DNA of 64,000 nucleotides from Sphingomonas sp. 67-36 (GCA_001897375.1 MKSU01000008.1:45742-109741); one strand, 5' to 3'; counted from the stretch's first letter, positions 8,658 to 16,609 are shown. Translations and numbers: made by a program. The notes: generated from the sequence alone by a model not told the origin.

Positions 8658-9491
8658 TCATTCCGCAGCGAGCGCGGAGGGCAGAGCGAGCGCCTCGTCG
8701 GCCAGCGCATCGATCGTCGCGCGTACCAACGCCACCGTCGTGTCGAAACCCGTGCCCGGTTGGTCGAGCAAGCGATCGAGATAAAGTGAGCGGTCCAGTT
8801 CCAGTTGGATCGCATGGACTTGCGCGGCGGGGTTCCCATGCCGCTCGAGGATATGCCCCCCAGCATAAGGCGTATTGCGGATATGGCGCAGACCGGCGGC
8901 TTCCGCTTCCATCTCCGCGCGCCGTACGAACCGCGTCGCGCATGAGCGGCCGAAGCGGTCGCCGGTGACGATGCGCGCCTCGCTCCCGGCGATCGGCGGC
9001 ATCGAATGCAGGTCGAGCAACACCGCGCAGCCGAATCGCGCGCGGGTCCGTTCGAGCAGATCGGCGAGCGCGGCGTGATAGGGGCGGTGGTCGGCCGCTA
9101 TCCGCGCGACGATCTCCGCGCCGGAAAAGCGCCGCCGCCACAATTCGCCGGTGCGGCCCGTCCGGCGCGGCACGATGCCCAGCCCGCCGCGCACCTTGGC
9201 GGTCGGCGGCCTGTCGGCGGCGTCGTCGTCGACGGCGGGGTCGCGCTCATGCTCGCCGCGGTTGAGGTCGATCCACGCGCGGCCGAGCCGCTGGACGATC
9301 AGCGTCTCGCATCCGCGCGCGGCCAGCGCGATCGTGTCGACATGGCGATCCTCCAGCGAGGCGAGCAGCTCCGTCGGCACCCGCAGGTTGGCACGCAGCG
9401 CCAGCGGATACTCGCGCCCCCCATGGGGGACGGACAGCACTACGGGGCTTTCCGGAATCTCCGGGCCGAGGATGTCGAACGATCGCGTCAT
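8658..9491 (-). CDS. N-formylglutamate amidohydrolase family protein
   Basis: The 277-residue protein fits the N-formylglutamate amidohydrolase (HutG-like) family of zinc hydrolases. The N-terminal VLSVPHGGREYP carries the conserved His, LEDRHVD and WIDLNRGEHERDP follow, and LLDLHSMPP gives the central DxHS metal motif. The family releases glutamate or related amino acids from N-acyl derivatives in the cytoplasm. No histidine-degradation genes are adjacent, so a role in histidine catabolism is not supported here and the substrate stays open. Confidence 0.85.
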   Translation of the reverse strand: MTRSFDILGPEIPESPVVLSVPHGGREYPLALRANLRVPTELLASLEDRHVDTIALAARGCETLIVQRLGRAWIDLNRGEHERDPAVDDDAADRPPTAKVRGGLGIVPRRTGRTGELWRRRFSGAEIVARIAADHRPYHAALADLLERTRARFGCAVLLDLHSMPPIAGSEARIVTGDRFGRSCATRFVRRAEMEAEAAGLRHIRNTPYAGGHILERHGNPAAQVHAIQLELDRSLYLDRLLDQPGTGFDTTVALVRATIDALADEALALPSALAAE

Positions 9492-9622
9492 CGGCGCGCG
9501 AACCTATGGGAGGTTGCGACCCGTCGCAACTGGCCCTCGCGCGGATGGAAATTCTTAATGGGTTGGCGCATAATGCGCGCGCCGCGCGAGGCATGGCCAG
9601 AGCTGAGGACCGACAACCCCAA

Positions 9623-10000
9623 ATGATCAGAATCCTGCTGGCCGAAGACGATCAGGTGATGCGCGAATATCTTACCCGAGCGCTGGAGCGTTCGGGCTAT
9701 GCGGTGACGGCGGTTGATCGCGGCACGGCGGCGTTGCCGCTGATCGAGGCGGAGCGATTCGATCTGCTGCTCACCGATATCGTGATGCCCGAGATGGACG
9801 GGATCGAACTGGCGCAGAAGGCGGCGGACATCGCGCCGGACATGCGCGTGATGTTCATCACCGGCTTCGCCGCCGTCACGTTGAAGGCCGGCAAGGCCAT
9901 GCCGCAGGCGCGCGTCCTGTCGAAGCCTTTCCACCTGCGCGATCTGGTGCTGGAGGTCGATCGCATGTTCGAGGCGGACAATGTGAGCGGCCTCAACTAA
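9623..10000 (+). CDS. cpdR: CpdR-like single-domain response regulator
   Basis: The 125-residue protein is a stand-alone receiver domain: acidic pair in LLAEDDQ (residues 6-11), phospho-acceptor Asp52 in LLLTDIVMPEMDG, and the conserved Lys in LSKPFHLRDLV. Length and the FHLRDLVLEVDRM ending match CpdR, which in Caulobacter docks substrates to ClpXP in a cell-cycle-dependent way. I chose ATG 9623 (MIRILLAEDD) rather than an upstream in-frame ATG, because homologues begin there and the longer form would add a basic, unconserved extension. It is immediately upstream of tRNA-Val. Confidence 0.88.
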   Translation: MIRILLAEDDQVMREYLTRALERSGYAVTAVDRGTAALPLIEAERFDLLLTDIVMPEMDGIELAQKAADIAPDMRVMFITGFAAVTLKAGKAMPQARVLSKPFHLRDLVLEVDRMFEADNVSGLN

Positions 10001-10056
10001 ATGTGAAACGGATGCTTGCGCGGGCCAAACCTCCCCGCTAAAGGCGCCACTCCCGT

Positions 10057-10131
10057 GGGCGTGTAGCTCAGTGGTAGAGCACTGTGTTGACATCGCAGGG
10101 GTCGCAAGTTCAATCCTTGCCACGCCCACCA
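10057..10131 (+). tRNA. tRNA-Val (GAC)
   Basis: The acceptor stem GGGCGTG pairs with CACGCCC (10121-10127), the D arm GCTC-AGTGGTAGA-GCAC is present, and the anticodon arm CTGTG-TTGACAT-CGCAG gives the anticodon GAC (valine). The T arm contains GTTCAATCC. CCA is encoded at 10129-10131. A terminator hairpin follows at once. tRNA genes are frequent integration sites, and the DNA to the right looks accessory, but I found no repeat of the tRNA 3' end downstream. Confidence 0.95.
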
Positions 10132-10133
10132 TT

Positions 10134-10170
10134 AAAAGCCCCGTCGCCCCAGTGGGATGGCGGGGCTTTT
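10134..10170 (+). terminator. Intrinsic terminator after tRNA-Val
   Basis: AAAAGCCCCG (10134-10143) pairs perfectly with CGGGGCTTTT (10161-10170), with an inner CCC/GGG stem. The flanking A and T runs let it work in both directions. Confidence 0.9.
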
Positions 10171-10663
10171 ATGTTTTGCGGCCGTTTTGCTTCACGGAAA
10201 GCTTGGCGCTGTGCCGCAGCATTAACTTAGGGCCTGCTGGACTCGACGGGAGTTGCGGGCTGGGCCTAGTTGGCGGGCACGCGGAGTCACCGCGTCGAAT
10301 CGGCCCCAGATCGACGGAAACCATGATCTGCACTAGCTTGGGCACAGCGCCTGGCTTCGTCCCCGGCCAGCTAGGCGATCTTGTCGATCTCGACGGATCG
10401 ACCAACTTCGTGGCGGATCGGTCTCCCGCAGTCATCTATCGTGACGGAACGGTTTTCGCAGGCGCCGACGTGTGGGGGTGTGAGCGGATAAAGGAATACC
10501 GGAAGTGGGCAGCGTGCCGCCCGACCGTTACTGACGACGTCGCACCCGCAGATTCCAAACCTGCATTGCCTCAATGTCTCATCTTGTAAAATAGATGGCG
10601 CAATAGATAAATCATTTGCGCTCCAACTCGAATAGGTTCGCTTCGTAAAGCACGGAGAGGACG
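10171..10663. other. Intergenic stretch, no convincing gene
   Basis: About 490 bases between the tRNA terminator and the next gene. The only sizeable open frame that could begin here (ATG near 10323, about 89 codons) has no clear ribosome site, no recognised domain and less GC at third positions than its neighbours. I do not call it. Base composition falls toward the right end, where an AT-rich regulatory motif is described separately. Confidence 0.5.
10584..10611. promoter_or_regulatory. Putative AraC/OruR operator upstream of BKACE operon
   Basis: TTGTAAA (10584-10590), 12 bases after it an ATAG, then ATAAA. Nearly the same arrangement (TTGTAAA, 13 bases, ATAGTAAA) lies immediately upstream of the AraC-type regulator gene at 13246-13273. 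AraC proteins bind such direct half-sites, so this is a plausible activator site for the operon starting at 10664. Confidence 0.4.
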
Positions 10664-11047
10664 ATGGCGGATACGCCGATCAGCGATATGGCGCGTGCCA
10701 ACGGCGTCTGGAACGACGCGTGGAACGATGCGGCGGCGCTCGATCCCGAGTGGGTGGAGAGCTTCCTGGCGATGGGCACTTTGCCCATCCGCCGCGGGGT
10801 GCTCGAACCCAAGGTTTATGAGTTGATCGCCATCGCGGTCGATGCGGCGTGTACGCACATGTACGCGCCAGGCACGCGGCGACACATCGCCAAGGCGCTA
10901 GAGCTGGGCGCGACGCCCCAGGAGATCATGGCGGTGCTACAGGGCGTCGCCGTGCTCGGCATCCACTCGGTTGCGCTCGGCGTCCCCATGCTCGTCGAAG
11001 AAATGAACCGGCGCGGCTTGCCCGTGCCCGCAAAAGAAGGAGCCTGA
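10664..11047 (+). CDS. Carboxymuconolactone decarboxylase family protein
   Basis: The 127-residue protein has the all-helical CMD/AhpD fold signature: KVYELIAIAVDAACTHMYAPGTRRHIAKALELGATPQEIMAVLQ. Only one cysteine lies in the active-site helix (AACTHMY), so the AhpD CxxC redox pair is absent; a decarboxylase, lactonase or binding role is more likely than a peroxidase one. It is the first gene of an operon with a BKACE enzyme two bases downstream, and so probably acts in the same catabolic route. Confidence 0.82.
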   Translation: MADTPISDMARANGVWNDAWNDAAALDPEWVESFLAMGTLPIRRGVLEPKVYELIAIAVDAACTHMYAPGTRRHIAKALELGATPQEIMAVLQGVAVLGIHSVALGVPMLVEEMNRRGLPVPAKEGA

Positions 11048-11048
11048 C

Positions 11049-12107
11049 ATGCACTTCCTTGACGACAGCCTGCTGCCCGAAAACCAGGAGAAGCTGGTGA
11101 TTCAGGTCGCTCCCTATGGCCCGCAATGGCTGCCGGGCGATTTCCCCGAGGACATCCCGGTCTCGATGGCGGATCAGGTCCAGAAGGCGGTCGATTGCTA
11201 TAATGCCGGCGCCTCGGTGCTCCACCTTCATTGCCGCGAGGCGGATGGCCAAGGCTCGAAGCGCCTCTCGATGTTCAACGAGATGATCGCGCGCATCCGC
11301 GATGCCTGCCCCAAGATGGTGATCCAGGTCGGCGGTTCGATCTCCTTCGCGCCCGAGGGCGAAGGCGAGAAGGCCAAGTGGCTCGACTATGACACGCGGC
11401 ACATGCTGGCCGATCTCGATCCGCGCCCGGATCAGGTGACGATCGCGATCAACACCGGCCAGATGAACATCATGGAACTGATGCTCGACGGCGATATCGA
11501 CGGGACGTGTCTGACCAACCCGGCCTATGCGCTCGCCTATCGCGATCTGGTGAGCGAGGCGGGGCCGGCATTCTATCTCGAGCACCTCAAGCGGCTGCGC
11601 ACGTCGGGCATCCAGCCGCACTTCATGCTGGCGAACATCACCCAGCTCGAGACGGTCGAGCGGCTGATCCGCAAGGGCGCATATCAGGGGCCGCTGATCC
11701 TGAACTATGTCGCGATCGGCGGGGGGGCGTCGGGCACGCATCCGGCCGACCTGATCGAGTTCGTCCGCCGCACGCCGGACGGCGCGGTGCTGACGATCGA
11801 ATCGATCATGCGCAACGTGCTGCCGTTCAACACGATCGCGATCGCGCTGGGCCTGCATGTTCGTGTCGGGATCGAGGACAATATCTGGGGCCGCAAGGGC
11901 CAGCGCATGACCTCGGTCCAGCAGATCGAGCAGGTGGTGAGGATCGCCAATGAACTGGGGCGCGCCGTGGCCGACGGCGACGAGGCGCGCCGTATCTATC
12001 AGATCGGCGACTGGTACCAGAGCACCGACGAGACGCTGCGCAAACTCGGCCTGCCGCCTAACCGCGAAGTTGGACAGCGCGGCGTGTCGGTGCGGGAATA
12101 CGCATGA
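11049..12107 (+). CDS. 3-keto-5-aminohexanoate cleavage (BKACE) family enzyme
   Basis: The 352-residue TIM-barrel protein carries the BKACE zinc motif in ASVLHLHCREADG (His59, His61), preceded by the N-terminal KLVIQVAPYG. The family condenses a beta-keto acid with acetyl-CoA and splits it into acetoacetate and a new CoA ester; lysine-fermentation Kce is the founder. The MVIQVGGSISF and HFMLANITQLETVERLI segments are also typical. The substrate differs among subfamilies and cannot be read here. It is in an operon with the CMD protein and a broken SDR gene. Confidence 0.88.
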   Translation: MHFLDDSLLPENQEKLVIQVAPYGPQWLPGDFPEDIPVSMADQVQKAVDCYNAGASVLHLHCREADGQGSKRLSMFNEMIARIRDACPKMVIQVGGSISFAPEGEGEKAKWLDYDTRHMLADLDPRPDQVTIAINTGQMNIMELMLDGDIDGTCLTNPAYALAYRDLVSEAGPAFYLEHLKRLRTSGIQPHFMLANITQLETVERLIRKGAYQGPLILNYVAIGGGASGTHPADLIEFVRRTPDGAVLTIESIMRNVLPFNTIAIALGLHVRVGIEDNIWGRKGQRMTSVQQIEQVVRIANELGRAVADGDEARRIYQIGDWYQSTDETLRKLGLPPNREVGQRGVSVREYA

Positions 12108-12208
12108 GGGGCGTGGAAGGTCGCGTTTGCGTCGTCACCGGCGCAGCGCGCGGCCTCGGCCGGGCAATAGGGGAGGCGCTCGCCGCGGGCGGCGGGCCTG
12201 ACACGTGA
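12104..12208 (+). pseudogene. Truncated short-chain dehydrogenase (SDR) gene
   Basis: A reading frame starting with ATG inside the stop of the BKACE gene encodes the canonical SDR start (VCVVTGAARGLGRAIGEAL, NAD(P)-binding TGxxxGxG) but stops after 34 codons. The convergent AraC gene ends only 22 bases further on, so the other 200 or so residues of an SDR are missing, not frameshifted. The perfect ATGA coupling suggests it was once an intact third gene of the operon, lost by a deletion. Confidence 0.75.
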
Positions 12209-12230
12209 CCAGGCTTGTGCTCGTCGGCGT

Positions 12231-13244
12231 CTAAGGCCGCACCCCATGTTGCCGCCGCCATTGACGCGGCGGCATATCGAACTTGCGCAGGAACCAGGTG
12301 CTGAAGGCGCTCTGCGATGAAAAGCCAAGCAGGTCGGCGATTTCCGATAGGGGGCGATCTCCTCCCTCCAGATGCCGGCGGGCGATCTCCGTCCGGGTCT
12401 GGTCGAGGAGGGCGAGGAAGGTCGTGCCTTCCGCCTCGAGCGCGCGTGTCAGCGTGCGGCGCGAGACGCCGAGTTGGGTCGCGATGAAGCTGGCGGTGCA
12501 TCGCCTGTTCGACAGCAGGGTTTCGAGCAGTCGCCGGACGCGCTCGGCCGCCGGCGCCCCGTGCCCCGGATCGGACATCCGCAGGAACTGCGACGCATAA
12601 GGGCGCAGCCCGGCCTCGGCTATCGGATTGGGCTGATCGAGCACGCTGGTCTTGACCACGATGCCGTCGAACTCGGCGTCGAACGTCAGGCTCTGGCCGA
12701 AAACCTCCCGGTATTTCGAAATATCGGCGGGCTGGGGCCGCGACAGGCAGATTTGCTCGGCCCTGCACAGCGGCCCGGCGAAATTCACCAGGATGCGATA
12801 TTGCATGGCGACGGCGATGTCGTTCGCCTGCGTCTTCGTTCCGGCCACGACGATGTCGCAGCGCAGCACCGCGATGTCGTCATAGATCTCCTGCGTGACG
12901 ACCAGCGCGTCATTGTGCAGCGGGAGGTATTTGGCGATGGCGCGGATGGCGTCCCCGACGGTCGGCTCGTCGCGCGCCAGCAGACTGATCGGCCCAAGGT
13001 TCGAGAAGCCACGCAATTCGCTCAGCCGCAGCCCGAAATCCGGGCAGCCGCAAGTCAGCGCGGCGAGTTCCAACGCGAGATTGACCGACGTCACCGCCAC
13101 CCGCCGGTCTGGCTGGGATTCGATCGAGGACGGCAACCCCGCCTGGCGCAAAATAACGCCTGCGTCGACGCCGTAGCTCCGGCACAAGGCGGTCATGCCA
13201 GTCAGGGAGGCCGCGCGGACAGTCAGGCGCGATGCATGGCTCAT
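12231..13244 (-). CDS. AraC family regulator, OruR/arabinose-binding type
   Basis: The 337-residue protein has an N-terminal 'arabinose-binding' effector domain found in OruR/VirF-like regulators (residues about 20-200) and a C-terminal double helix-turn-helix with LGVSRRTLTRALEAEGTTF and the second helix pair ending in FSSQSAFSTWFLRKFDMPPRQWRR. It is convergent with the BKACE operon and probably activates it. A TTGTAAA-N13-ATAGTAAA element touching its start codon resembles one before the operon, suggesting autoregulation. Confidence 0.88.
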   Translation of the reverse strand: MSHASRLTVRAASLTGMTALCRSYGVDAGVILRQAGLPSSIESQPDRRVAVTSVNLALELAALTCGCPDFGLRLSELRGFSNLGPISLLARDEPTVGDAIRAIAKYLPLHNDALVVTQEIYDDIAVLRCDIVVAGTKTQANDIAVAMQYRILVNFAGPLCRAEQICLSRPQPADISKYREVFGQSLTFDAEFDGIVVKTSVLDQPNPIAEAGLRPYASQFLRMSDPGHGAPAAERVRRLLETLLSNRRCTASFIATQLGVSRRTLTRALEAEGTTFLALLDQTRTEIARRHLEGGDRPLSEIADLLGFSSQSAFSTWFLRKFDMPPRQWRRQHGVRP

Positions 13245-13245
13245 A

Positions 13246-13273
13246 TTGTAAAGTCAATAGCTCAAATAGTAAA
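13246..13273. promoter_or_regulatory. Putative operator at AraC gene start
   Basis: TTGTAAA at 13246-13252 and ATAGTAAA at 13266-13273, directly upstream of the regulator's start codon, in a locally AT-rich patch. It mirrors the element at 10584-10611. Confidence 0.4.
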
Positions 13274-13559
13274 ATATCGCCAGTTCGCTTCTGATACCGC
13301 TCCGCGCGACAGGCTGGAACGACAATAGACAATGACGCTCCGATGACGGTCGGCACGACGCGCGCGAGCAGGCGCGTCGGCCGGACCGGATGACTGGTTT
13401 ATCGCGCGTCGGGGAGGGGACCTAAGCGGATCGACCTGATGACGGCGACGGCGGCTTGCCAGCCCGGCGCAGGCGAGGGCCGCCGATGCGGCCGCTACAA
13501 CCATGATTCGAAAACGATGGACGCGCGCTCGACGCTCGCGTCGTTCTTCGTGCCGTTCG
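13274..13559. other. Non-coding or decayed DNA before the receptor fragment
   Basis: About 290 bases with no convincing gene. It probably contains the remains of the missing 5' part of the TonB receptor, but I could not recognise receptor sequence in any frame upstream of 13560. Confidence 0.4.
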
Positions 13560-14192
13560 ATGCTCTACGCATCCTATTCGCGCGGCTATAAATCGGGCGG
13601 GATCAACCCGCCGCTCCAGCCGATCTTCGCGGTGCCCGATACCTTCGCCCCCGAGTTCATCGACGCGTTCGAGGTGGGCTCGAAGAACAGCTTCATGGGC
13701 GGCGCGCTGCGCCTCAATCTCACCGGCTTCTATTACAAATACAAGGGCCTGCAACTCAGCCGGATCATCGCGCGCACGTCCGTCAACGACAATCTCGATG
13801 CCAACATCTACGGCGTCGAGGCCGAGGCGGTGATCAGGCCGGTGCGCGACTTCCAGGTCAAACTCGGCTTCAGCTACCTCCATACCGAGGTGGCATCGGA
13901 CAAATATCTCTCCAACCCGCGCGATCCCTCCGGCGGGCGCTCGGATGTCGTCATCATCAAGGACATCGCCAACGCCGCGATCAAACGCATTCCAGGCTAT
14001 AGCCAGGTCAATGCGCAGATCCTGCTCGGCGGGCGTAACGATCGCTGGACGGCGCGTGCGTTCGTCCAGAACCTGACCAACAACAACGCGATCACCGGCA
14101 TGTCCACCGCCGACGCCTCATCGGGCCTCTATGGCAACATCTTCACGCTCGAATCACGACGCTACGGCGTGTCATTCGGGTTCAGGTTCTAA
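13560..14192 (+). pseudogene. TonB-dependent receptor, C-terminal fragment
   Basis: The frame encodes the last 210 or so residues of an outer-membrane receptor barrel: MLYASYSRGYKSGGIN, AFEVGSKNSF, the YGVEAEAVIRPV strand pair, and the terminal YGVSFGFRF ending in phenylalanine as usual for beta-barrels. Normal receptors of this class exceed 700 residues; the signal peptide, TonB box, plug and most of the barrel are missing. The frame continues upstream to 13503 but with unrelated basic sequence. It is a remnant, probably once the uptake component of the BKACE cluster. Confidence 0.85.
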
Positions 14193-14747
14193 TCGGATAA
14201 TCATGCCGGACGCGCGGCGTTGTCGCCGCGGCCCGGCGTTCTTCGTCGCCCATCGCGATGGAAAATCGCGGCATCGCTGGCCGCCTGCCTCTCGCTGCCG
14301 CCCATAGCCGCAGCGCAGAGTATGCCCAAACTCGACATACAAGGCGAGGCGCGCTTGCGGCTGGAGGAAGATTGAGACAGCCGGACACCCGCCGGCGCCA
14401 AGCGACCCGACCGCGCCAGAGCGACGATCCGGATGAGACTCGCGGGCACGCTGGATTTGGGCGACGGCTTCAGGCTGATGGGCGATCGGATTGTTCCGGT
14501 TCGACGTCGATTCACATGACCCCGTCCGGCTTCCCGCTCATTTTGCCAACCATGGCATCGTCCGTTCGCGGGAAGGCGTTGGTGATTTAACCGAGAACCT
14601 CAATTACGGCCGCGCGGGCTATTGCGCGCTGGCATGGTGCGGCGTGGGATGAGGAACGGCGGTGGGGTTTCTGAAATAACGGTGCCGCGATATCGCGGGT
14701 GTTCCGGATTCTGCCGAAATTATTCAAAAAATTCATGTATATTCCTG
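14193..14747. other. Decayed region with remnants of a secreted protein gene
   Basis: About 555 bases without an intact gene. At 14259-14375 a frame lacking any start codon reads like a signal peptide plus mature start (KIAASLAACLSLPPIAAAQS, then LDIQGEARLRLEED) and ends at a stop; the following bases continue in other frames with porin-like character. This looks like a frameshifted outer-membrane protein gene, but the call is weak. The right end (14700-14747) is AT-rich. Confidence 0.35.
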
Positions 14748-14990
14748 TTACGGGTGGCCCGTGCGCGTCTCTCGCTCGGCGCGGGCTTTGGCAACGCGCT
14801 CCTGACGCTGCGCCATTTCGAGCCAAGCGGCTTCGGCGCGCAGGCATCGTTCGCGGACATTGTTGAGGGTGGAGGCGTCGGCCTCGGTACGGCAGCGCGC
14901 GGCCTGCGCGCGGAAATCGGAAGGCTGGACCAATGGCTGTCTCCCCGGAGAGGTTGGCGGCGCCCGACGAACGGGCGCCGCACGGCACAT
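14748..14990 (-). CDS. Small hypothetical protein downstream of cold-shock gene
   Basis: This predicts 80 residues beginning MCRAAPVRRAPP. The second half is a charged helix (DFRAQAARCRTEAD, then NNVRERCLRAEAAWLEMAQRQERVAKARAE), a pattern seen in short alphaproteobacterial proteins of unknown role. It starts 11 bases after the cspA-type gene in the same direction, so it is probably co-transcribed. Competing frames on this stretch lack such organised sequence. No ribosome site is obvious. Confidence 0.55.
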   Translation of the reverse strand: MCRAAPVRRAPPTSPGRQPLVQPSDFRAQAARCRTEADASTLNNVRERCLRAEAAWLEMAQRQERVAKARAERETRTGHP

Positions 14991-15001
14991 GGTCGCCGAT
15001 C

Positions 15002-15214
15002 CTATTCCGCCGGCTCGAGATTGCACGCCGACTGGCGGCCACGCTTGTCCGCCTCCAGTTCGTAGCTGACGCGCTGGTTCTGGTTGAGGGTCTGCATGCC
15101 GGCGCGCTCGACCGCGCTGATATGGACAAAGGCGTCCGGCCCGCCGTTGTCGGCGGCGATGAAGCCGAAACCCTTGGTGGAATCGAAGAACTTGACGGTG
15201 CCGATCTGGCTCAT
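15002..15214 (-). CDS. Cold-shock domain protein (CspA family)
   Basis: The 70-residue protein is a single cold-shock domain: GTVKFFDSTKGFGFI (RNP1), DAFVHISAVERAGM (RNP2) and VSYELEADKRGRQSA. It binds single-stranded RNA or DNA and melts RNA structure during stress or growth transitions. Length and motif order match typical CspA proteins exactly. A GGAATA-rich stretch precedes the ATG. The next gene in the same direction encodes a small helical protein of unknown function. Confidence 0.95.
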   Translation of the reverse strand: MSQIGTVKFFDSTKGFGFIAADNGGPDAFVHISAVERAGMQTLNQNQRVSYELEADKRGRQSACNLEPAE

Positions 15215-15378
15215 GGAATATTCCTTCTTCTAAAGACGCGTTCCGCATGAGCGCGCCTGAGCGCTGCAAGGCAGAAAGAAGGAAGAAGGGGCCGCAAAGC
15301 ACCGAAGACCGTCGATTTGCGACTGTAGCGGATGCAATGTGGGTACGCGGAAGGGAATATGCAAGCGGCGCGATCCGT

Positions 15379-15558
15379 TCACTTCCGACGCGTCGGCCAG
15401 ATCGGGCGCACGCCCCTCTTATAGACGCGACCGGGAGCGTCGCGCTTGCGCGCTCGCTGCAAAATCACGGTGGCGATCGTGGCCATGCTTCCCAAAGCAA
15501 GCGCCACGAGCACATAAGCCAAAATCAGATACGTTTCGATGATACCGGCACCCGACAT
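15379..15558 (-). CDS. Small single-pass membrane protein
   Basis: This predicts 59 residues starting MSGAGIIETYLILAYVLVAL: a hydrophobic helix of about 25 residues (7-33), then a strongly basic tail (QRARKRD, YKRG, TRRK). The basic tail should stay in the cytoplasm. I do not recognise a family. A 29-bp sequence directly before its ATG (15559-15587) recurs, in the same orientation relative to the gene, before the small gene at 16232. That shared leader supports it being expressed. Confidence 0.55.
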   Translation of the reverse strand: MSGAGIIETYLILAYVLVALALGSMATIATVILQRARKRDAPGRVYKRGVRPIWPTRRK

Positions 15559-15587
15559 GTAAGCGGGAGCGCATCGTCTCTCAGCCG
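15559..15587 (-). repeat. Shared 29-bp leader, copy 1
   Basis: Read on the minus strand this begins CGGCTGAGAGACGATG and ends GCTCCCGCTTAC. It matches 16185-16213 on the plus strand at 28 of 29 positions. It abuts the ATG of the small membrane protein gene. Confidence 0.85.
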
Positions 15588-15650
15588 CCGGCGCTTACAG
15601 TGAAGATGCCGACGATTATGCTGCTTAACATATCCTGGTCGGAATGTCCG

Positions 15651-15932
15651 TTAAATCGCGTCACGCCAATCCGCTTCCCTGTCCTCGTCGGCATCGAGTT
15701 GACGGTCGATATCCTCTGCGAGATCGTCGAGTTGCTCAAAGGTGGCGACAAGTTCGAAGCGGGCCCCAACCTCATCCGTGAAGCGAATGAGATATTCATT
15801 ACCCTTGGGCGCGATGGTGACGTCGGTTAGGCGGCCTGGAATAATTTTTTCCTTTAATGAAACGGGCGGGGTTGATCGGATACGGCCTTCAGGCCGAGCG
15901 AGGTGAAAAATCCCGGCGCCGCAAGTCGCCAT
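15651..15932 (-). CDS. Hypothetical protein
   Basis: This predicts 93 residues. From about residue 30 on it reads like a folded small domain (GRLTDVTIAPKGNEYLIRF, then ARFELVATFEQLDDLAEDID) with an acidic tail (DADEDREADWRDAI). The first 28 residues, which overlap the neighbouring small gene in another frame, look less natural, so the true start may lie later at a non-ATG codon. No family recognised. It runs in the same direction as the small membrane protein gene about 90 bases downstream. Confidence 0.5.
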   Translation of the reverse strand: MATCGAGIFHLARPEGRIRSTPPVSLKEKIIPGRLTDVTIAPKGNEYLIRFTDEVGARFELVATFEQLDDLAEDIDRQLDADEDREADWRDAI

Positions 15933-16021
15933 TTATCGGCGACGTATGCAAGTGACGCCCAATCAAGTTCGGCCTGCAATTCCGATGCAGTCTTGAAAGG
16001 CTTGATGGAAGCTGCCTGCAT
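15854..16021 (-). CDS. Hypothetical small protein
   Basis: This predicts 55 residues (MQAASIKPFKTASELQAELD, then a DKWRLAAPGFFTSLGLK segment). Amphipathic helical character and sensible composition suggest it is real, but there is no recognised domain and it overlaps the following gene by 79 bases in another frame. Either the two are overlapping genes or one gene has been split by a frameshift near 15870. Confidence 0.38.
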   Translation of the reverse strand: MQAASIKPFKTASELQAELDWASLAYVADKWRLAAPGFFTSLGLKAVSDQPRPFH

Positions 16022-16184
16022 TTGTCGCTCCCGATAATAAACCGGCGTGCTGCAGGTCCGTTTCAGGCGGATAGCATGGGCCCTGCATAACGCCTAATCC
16101 CATTATTTCCGCGCCGGGGTTTCGCGCGATCGTGCCCGTCGCTATATAAGCGCATCGCTGATAGAACGGTTTCGTAGGCATCAG

Positions 16185-16213
16185 CGGCTGAGAGACGATG
16201 TGCTCCCGCTTAC
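16185..16213 (+). repeat. Shared 29-bp leader, copy 2
   Basis: Inverted copy of 15559-15587 with a single C/T difference. It lies 18 bases before the ATG at 16232, again reading in the direction of the gene. Confidence 0.85.
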
Positions 16214-16231
16214 GTCGGCAGGGAGCCAGCC

Positions 16232-16405
16232 ATGGATATCAATCATCTTCTCTCCAGTCACCAGATCGCTTTGATGCAGGCGGATGCCGCCGGATCGCGC
16301 GAGGCGGAACTCGCGCATCGCAATCGCGCGCGATGCTATGCGGAAAGGGTTCGCGCGTTTCAGGTCACGCTTGGCGTGGCTCCGGTCTTCGCGCAACTCG
16401 CCTGA
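16232..16405 (+). CDS. Small hypothetical protein
   Basis: This predicts 57 residues (MDINHLLSSHQIALMQADAA, then HRNRARCYAERVRAFQVTLG). It begins after a GGGAG ribosome site at 16221-16224 and is preceded by the shared 29-bp leader. The sequence looks wholly helical, with no signal peptide or membrane segment. I do not recognise a family, though short proteins of this style are common in sphingomonads. Confidence 0.55.
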   Translation: MDINHLLSSHQIALMQADAAGSREAELAHRNRARCYAERVRAFQVTLGVAPVFAQLA

Positions 16406-16609
16406 CTTGGGGAAGGCTTTCCGCAACTGAACGGACAGGCCACGAAATCCTGCCCGATATGGGTTCTTGAGCATCTGGCTGGAGAATGGACATCGGCTCG
16501 CTGCTTATGCTGCGGGCAGGTCGTCCCGCGATATGGCAAAAGGCCGCGTCATTTACCGCGAGTGCACGGCCCGCACCGGCTTCGATGTGCATGGAGAAAG
16601 AAAGCGCCG

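Noticed and set aside
10071-10589. Long open frame starting inside tRNA-Val (172 codons)
   Set aside because: It begins within the tRNA, runs through its terminator hairpin and shows no domain or ribosome site; the tRNA is certain.
15559-16213. Insertion sequence bounded by the 29-bp inverted repeats
   Set aside because: The enclosed 600 bases encode no transposase and no target duplication was seen; the repeats fit better as gene leaders.
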